Assembly (NCBI RefSeq): GCF_946222045.1
Contig: NZ_CAMILN010000037.1
Location: 1 to 17,638, forward strand
Reading direction: 5' to 3'
DNA from: an uncultured Peptoniphilus sp.
GTDB lineage: Bacteria > Bacillota > Clostridia > Tissierellales > Peptoniphilaceae
DNA length: 17,638 bases
Below the pieces are notes generated by a model, which saw nothing but the letters and a program-made list of their open reading frames with translations, had not been told where the DNA came from and made no database searches. Of the stretch, positions 14,329-17,638 are shown piece by piece. Position numbers and translations under genes: made by a program. The stretch's first letter is position 1. Each line of letters opens with the position of its first letter.

Positions 14329-16266
14329 ATGTCAAATATGTATAAGACAACTGCTGAACATGAAGCCCTTCGTAAGGCTATCAGAGAATTTGCAGAAGCA
14401 GAAATCAAGCCATTATCATTTGGACTTGATCAAAACAACGAATTTCCAGAAGAAATAATCAAGAAGATTGGCGAAAACGGTTGGATGGGTCTTCCATACT
14501 CAGAAGAAGAAGGTGGAGCAGGTAAGGATGTTATTTCTTATGCTATAGCTGTAGAAGAACTTTCAAGAGTAGACGCTGGTGTTGGTGTTGTATTATCAGC
14601 TCACACTTCACTAGGATCTTATCCAATCCAAGCTTTTGGTACTAAAGAACAAAAGGAAAAATATTTAAAACCTCTTGCTCAAGGTAAAAAACTTGGTGCT
14701 TTTGGACTTACTGAACCAAATGCTGGTTCTGATGCAGGTGGTACAGAAACAACTGCAGTTCTTGAAGGAGATCACTATATCCTAAATGGTAACAAGATCT
14801 TCATCACAAATGCTCCAGCTGCTGACTACTATGTAGTATACGCAGTAACTACACCAGGAATTGGTACTCACGGAATTTCTGCTTTCATAGTAGAAAAAGG
14901 ATGGGATGGATTCACATTTGGAGATCACTATGACAAATTAGGTATTAGATCTTCAACTACTGCTGAACTTCAATTTAACAATGTTAAGATTCCAAAGGAA
15001 AACCTACTTGGTAAAGAAGGCCAAGGATTTAGAATTGCAATGCAAACACTTGACGGTGGTAGAATTGGTATCGCATCTCAAGCACTAGGTATTGCTCAAG
15101 GTGCTTATGAAGCTGCACTTGCTTATGCAAAAGAAAGAGTTCAATTTGGTAGACCAATTGCTCAACAACAAGCAGTTGCATTCAAGATTGCAGATATGGC
15201 TACAAAGATCAGAGCTGCAAGACTTATGGTTTATTCAGCTGCTGAAATGAAACAAAATCACGAAAACTATTCAATGGAAGCTGCAATGTGTAAGACAGTT
15301 GCATCTGAAGTTGCTATGTGGGTTGTTAACGAAGCTCTTCAAATCCACGGTGGTAATGGATACCTAAAGGGTATGGACGTAGAAAGATTCTTCAGAGATG
15401 CTAAGATTACAACAATCTATGAAGGTACTTCTGAAATCCAAAGAGTTGTAGTTGCAAGTCACCTTATTGGAAAGGCTCCAAAGAAAAAAGGTAGAGCTGC
15501 TGCAATAGATAAAAAAGCTGGCCCTATCACTGGAGATAGAAAAAGAGAAATTATAAAAGCAGACACAGCTGAGGAAGCTGTTGATATACTAGTTAAAAAC
15601 CTTAAGAAAGATGGATATGACTTCTCTGTAGGTATTGATATTGATACTCCTGTTTACGACGCTGAAAGAGTTGTTTCAGTAGGTAAGGGAATCGGTGGAG
15701 AAGAAAACATGGATATGGCTAGAGAACTTGCTCACGCAGCAGGTGCAGCACTTGGTTCTTCAAGACCAGTTGCAGAAACTCTAAAACTTGTTCCACTTGA
15801 AAGATACGTTGGTATGTCAGGACAAAAATTCAATGGTAACCTATATATCGCATGTGGTATTTCAGGAGCCAGCCAACACTTAAAGGGTATTAAAAATGCA
15901 TCAACAATTGTTGCAATCAACAAAAATGCAGGTGCTCCAATCTTTAAGAACTGTGACTACGGTATAGTTGGAGATATGTTCGAAATCATGCCACTTCTTG
16001 CTGAAGCATTAGGAACTGGCGAAAAAGAACCAGCACCTCCAATGAAAAAAGTTAGAAGATCTAAACCTAGAAAATTAGCGCCTAACTACAAAGTTATGGT
16101 ATGTCCAGGCTGTGGATACGAATACGATCCAAACTACGGAGATCCAGAAGGCGAAATCGATGCAGGTACAGATTTTGACAATCTACCAGACGATTGGACA
16201 TGTCCAGAATGTCAAGAAGAAAAGCAAAACTTTATTGAAGCTGATTTCCCAGCAGATAGAAAATAA
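14329..16266 (+). CDS. Acyl-CoA dehydrogenase / ETF-alpha FAD domain / rubredoxin fusion
   Basis: One 645-residue chain carries three redox modules. Residues 1-385 are a short-chain (butyryl-type) acyl-CoA dehydrogenase: FGLTEPNAGSDAG, QIHGGNGY, and YEGTSEIQR, in which Glu365 is the expected catalytic base. Residues about 445-560 are the FAD-binding C-terminal domain of ETF-alpha: VVSVGKGIGG, GSSRPVAE (476-483), GISGASQH (510-517), and INKNAGAPIF with DYGIVGD. Residues 588-640 are a rubredoxin, with Cys592-x2-Cys595 and Cys625-x2-Cys628, the usual 29-residue interval and DPEG and LPDDWTCP signatures. The N-terminal half of ETF-alpha and all of ETF-beta are absent. It should pass electrons from acyl-CoA through two flavins to iron, or run in reverse. 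AAGGAGG lies five bases before the ATG. The neighbour downstream is a rubredoxin-accepting oxygen reductase. Confidence 0.93.
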   Translation: MSNMYKTTAEHEALRKAIREFAEAEIKPLSFGLDQNNEFPEEIIKKIGENGWMGLPYSEEEGGAGKDVISYAIAVEELSRVDAGVGVVLSAHTSLGSYPIQAFGTKEQKEKYLKPLAQGKKLGAFGLTEPNAGSDAGGTETTAVLEGDHYILNGNKIFITNAPAADYYVVYAVTTPGIGTHGISAFIVEKGWDGFTFGDHYDKLGIRSSTTAELQFNNVKIPKENLLGKEGQGFRIAMQTLDGGRIGIASQALGIAQGAYEAALAYAKERVQFGRPIAQQQAVAFKIADMATKIRAARLMVYSAAEMKQNHENYSMEAAMCKTVASEVAMWVVNEALQIHGGNGYLKGMDVERFFRDAKITTIYEGTSEIQRVVVASHLIGKAPKKKGRAAAIDKKAGPITGDRKREIIKADTAEEAVDILVKNLKKDGYDFSVGIDIDTPVYDAERVVSVGKGIGGEENMDMARELAHAAGAALGSSRPVAETLKLVPLERYVGMSGQKFNGNLYIACGISGASQHLKGIKNASTIVAINKNAGAPIFKNCDYGIVGDMFEIMPLLAEALGTGEKEPAPPMKKVRRSKPRKLAPNYKVMVCPGCGYEYDPNYGDPEGEIDAGTDFDNLPDDWTCPECQEEKQNFIEADFPADRK

Positions 16267-16277
16267 AGGAGGATATA

Positions 16278-17522
16278 ATGTATACAGTTAGAAAAGTCAC
16301 AGATGATCTTTACTATGTCGGTGGAAATGATCATAGACTAGAATTATTTGAAAATATATTCCCTATACCAGAAGGAGTAACATATAATTCATATTTGCTA
16401 AAAGACGAAAAAAACGTACTATTTGATACAGTTGACTGGTCAATTGTAAAAGATTATTTAGAAAATATAACTGAAGTTCTTGATGGAGAAGACCTAGACT
16501 ACCTAGTAATTCACCACTTAGAACCAGACCACGCTGCAGCTATTGACGAAATCATCTTAAGATATCCAGATGTAAAAATCATAGCAAGTGAACAAGGATT
16601 TGAATTCATGCGTCAATACGGATTCCACGTACCTGAAGAACAATCAATCATTGTTGCTGAAGGAGACACAATTTCCTTTGGTAAACACGAATTCGTATTC
16701 TTAGAAGCACCAATGGTTCACTGGCCAGAAGTACTTGTAAGTTTTGATACAACTGACGGAGTACTATTTGCAGCTGACGCTTTCGGTACTTTCGGTACAC
16801 TAGACGGAAAACTATTTGCTGATGAAGTTAACTTCGAAAGAGATTACCTTGACCCAGCAAGAAGATATTTAACAAATATCGTTGGTAAATACGGTCCATT
16901 TGTACAAGATGTTCTTAAAAAAGCAGCAACTGTAGATATTAAATATATCTGTCCACTTCACGGACCAGTTTGGAGAGAAGACCTTGGATGGTTCATCGAC
17001 AAATACGACAAATGGTCAAGATACGAACCAGAAGAAGAAGGCGTAATGATTGTTTACGCATCAATGTATGGCAACACAGAACGTGCTGCACAAGCTCTTG
17101 CATCAAGACTTTGTGACAAGGGAATGACTAATGTAGTAGTTCACGACGTAAGTAACACTCACATGTCTTACCTAATTGCAGACACATTTAAATACTCTCA
17201 CATTGTAATTGCATCTGTAACTTACAACCTAGGTATTTATCCTGTAATGAAAAACTTCTTAATGGACCTAGAAGCTCTTAACGTTCAAAACAGAACTGTT
17301 GGTATCATTGAAAATGGTACTTGGGCTTGTACAGTTGGCGATAAGATTGAAGAATTTATTGACGAAAATCTTAAGATGTTCGACGTACTTCCAGAAAGAG
17401 TTACACTTAACTCAGCTCTTAACAAGGCTAACGAAAACGACATGGAAGCTCTTGCAGATTCTATTATCGAATCAATGGCTAAGATTAGAGAAGTTAAGGC
17501 AAAATCAGCTAGCCAAGAATAA
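16278..17522 (+). CDS. fprA: FprA-type flavodiiron protein (rubredoxin:oxygen or NO reductase)
   Basis: The 414-residue class A flavodiiron protein has a metallo-beta-lactamase-like diiron domain (1-250) and a flavodoxin domain (255-400). All expected diiron ligands are visible: His80, Glu82, Asp84, His148, Asp167 and His228, within HHLEPDHA, APMVHWPE, FAADAFGTFG and CPLHGPVWR. The FMN phosphate loop is YASMYGNTE. There is no C-terminal rubredoxin or flavin-reductase extension, so it needs an outside electron donor, which in this family is normally rubredoxin. Such proteins reduce O2 to water, and some also reduce NO, in the cytoplasm of anaerobes. It starts 11 bases after the fusion gene with AAGGAGG close by and is followed by a strong terminator, so the two genes form a closed operon. 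Confidence 0.95.
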   Translation: MYTVRKVTDDLYYVGGNDHRLELFENIFPIPEGVTYNSYLLKDEKNVLFDTVDWSIVKDYLENITEVLDGEDLDYLVIHHLEPDHAAAIDEIILRYPDVKIIASEQGFEFMRQYGFHVPEEQSIIVAEGDTISFGKHEFVFLEAPMVHWPEVLVSFDTTDGVLFAADAFGTFGTLDGKLFADEVNFERDYLDPARRYLTNIVGKYGPFVQDVLKKAATVDIKYICPLHGPVWREDLGWFIDKYDKWSRYEPEEEGVMIVYASMYGNTERAAQALASRLCDKGMTNVVVHDVSNTHMSYLIADTFKYSHIVIASVTYNLGIYPVMKNFLMDLEALNVQNRTVGIIENGTWACTVGDKIEEFIDENLKMFDVLPERVTLNSALNKANENDMEALADSIIESMAKIREVKAKSASQE

Positions 17523-17553
17523 GCTTGCGAAAAGATTTGTTTTAAAAATATAC

Positions 17554-17589
17554 AAAGAAGCTATATCACTTGATATAGCTTCTTTTTTT
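17554..17589 (+). terminator. Terminator of the fusion-fprA operon
   Basis: AAAGAAGCTATATC (17554-17567) pairs with GATATAGCTTCTTT (17572-17585) around ACTT and runs into T to 17589. The perfect 14-bp stem and T tract mark the end of the two-gene operon. The 49 bases after it hold no supported gene. Confidence 0.92.
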
Positions 17590-17638
17590 GTGAAAATTTA
17601 AGAGTTGTGAAATGAAAATTTCTAAAAAGATAATAGAT

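Noticed and set aside
17612..17638. Possible start of a further gene (MKISKKIID to the window edge)
   Set aside because: Nine codons only and no clear ribosome site before the ATG; cannot be judged from this window.

Overview
This is an AT-rich window with Shine-Dalgarno-led genes, a TTG start, lipobox lipoproteins and oxygen-sensitive-style metabolism. It looks like the chromosome of a strictly anaerobic, low-GC Gram-positive bacterium. My best guess is a Gram-positive anaerobic coccus of the Peptoniphilus/Anaerococcus type (Tissierellia); this is inferred from gene style and content, not proven. I see no insertion sequence, phage gene, CRISPR array, tRNA or rRNA. The region reads as ordinary chromosomal operons.

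Layout. (1) 1-85: the tail of an upstream gene and its terminator. (2) 403-5698: an ABC importer operon made of a DUF3798-type lipoprotein, a double-cassette ATPase and two overlapping permeases. It has a hairpin after the lipoprotein gene and a bidirectional terminator at the end. (3) 5810-6685, minus strand: a stand-alone lipoprotein of unknown function. (4) 6837-12350: a TetR regulator with two matching operators around its promoter, an RND/MMPL exporter, a large secreted protein with Leu-x-x-Gly heptad repeats, and a small GNAT-like protein. It closes with a bidirectional terminator. (5) 12414-14020, minus strand: a nitroreductase and a PTS_EIIC_2/PfoR-like membrane protein with overlapping stop and start. 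(6) 14207-17589: a strong promoter with a dense cluster of repeats, then a three-part fusion (acyl-CoA dehydrogenase, ETF-alpha FAD domain, rubredoxin). The next gene, 11 bases on, is an FprA flavodiiron protein, followed by a terminator.

How the genes work together. The most striking unit is the last. The fusion carries, in one chain, an acyl-CoA-oxidising flavin, an ETF-type flavin domain and a rubredoxin iron centre. The flavodiiron protein encoded next belongs to a family that takes electrons from rubredoxin and reduces O2 (or NO). Together they could form a complete route from an acyl-CoA to oxygen. This is a good candidate for an oxygen-scavenging shunt off fatty-acyl or butyrate-type metabolism, and the biochemistry is inference. 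The second interesting unit is the TetR-MMPL-heptad protein operon, which looks like a self-regulated export system with a secreted, possibly wall-spanning, coiled-coil partner. The third is an ABC importer in which a domain-of-unknown-function lipoprotein occupies the position of the substrate-binding protein.
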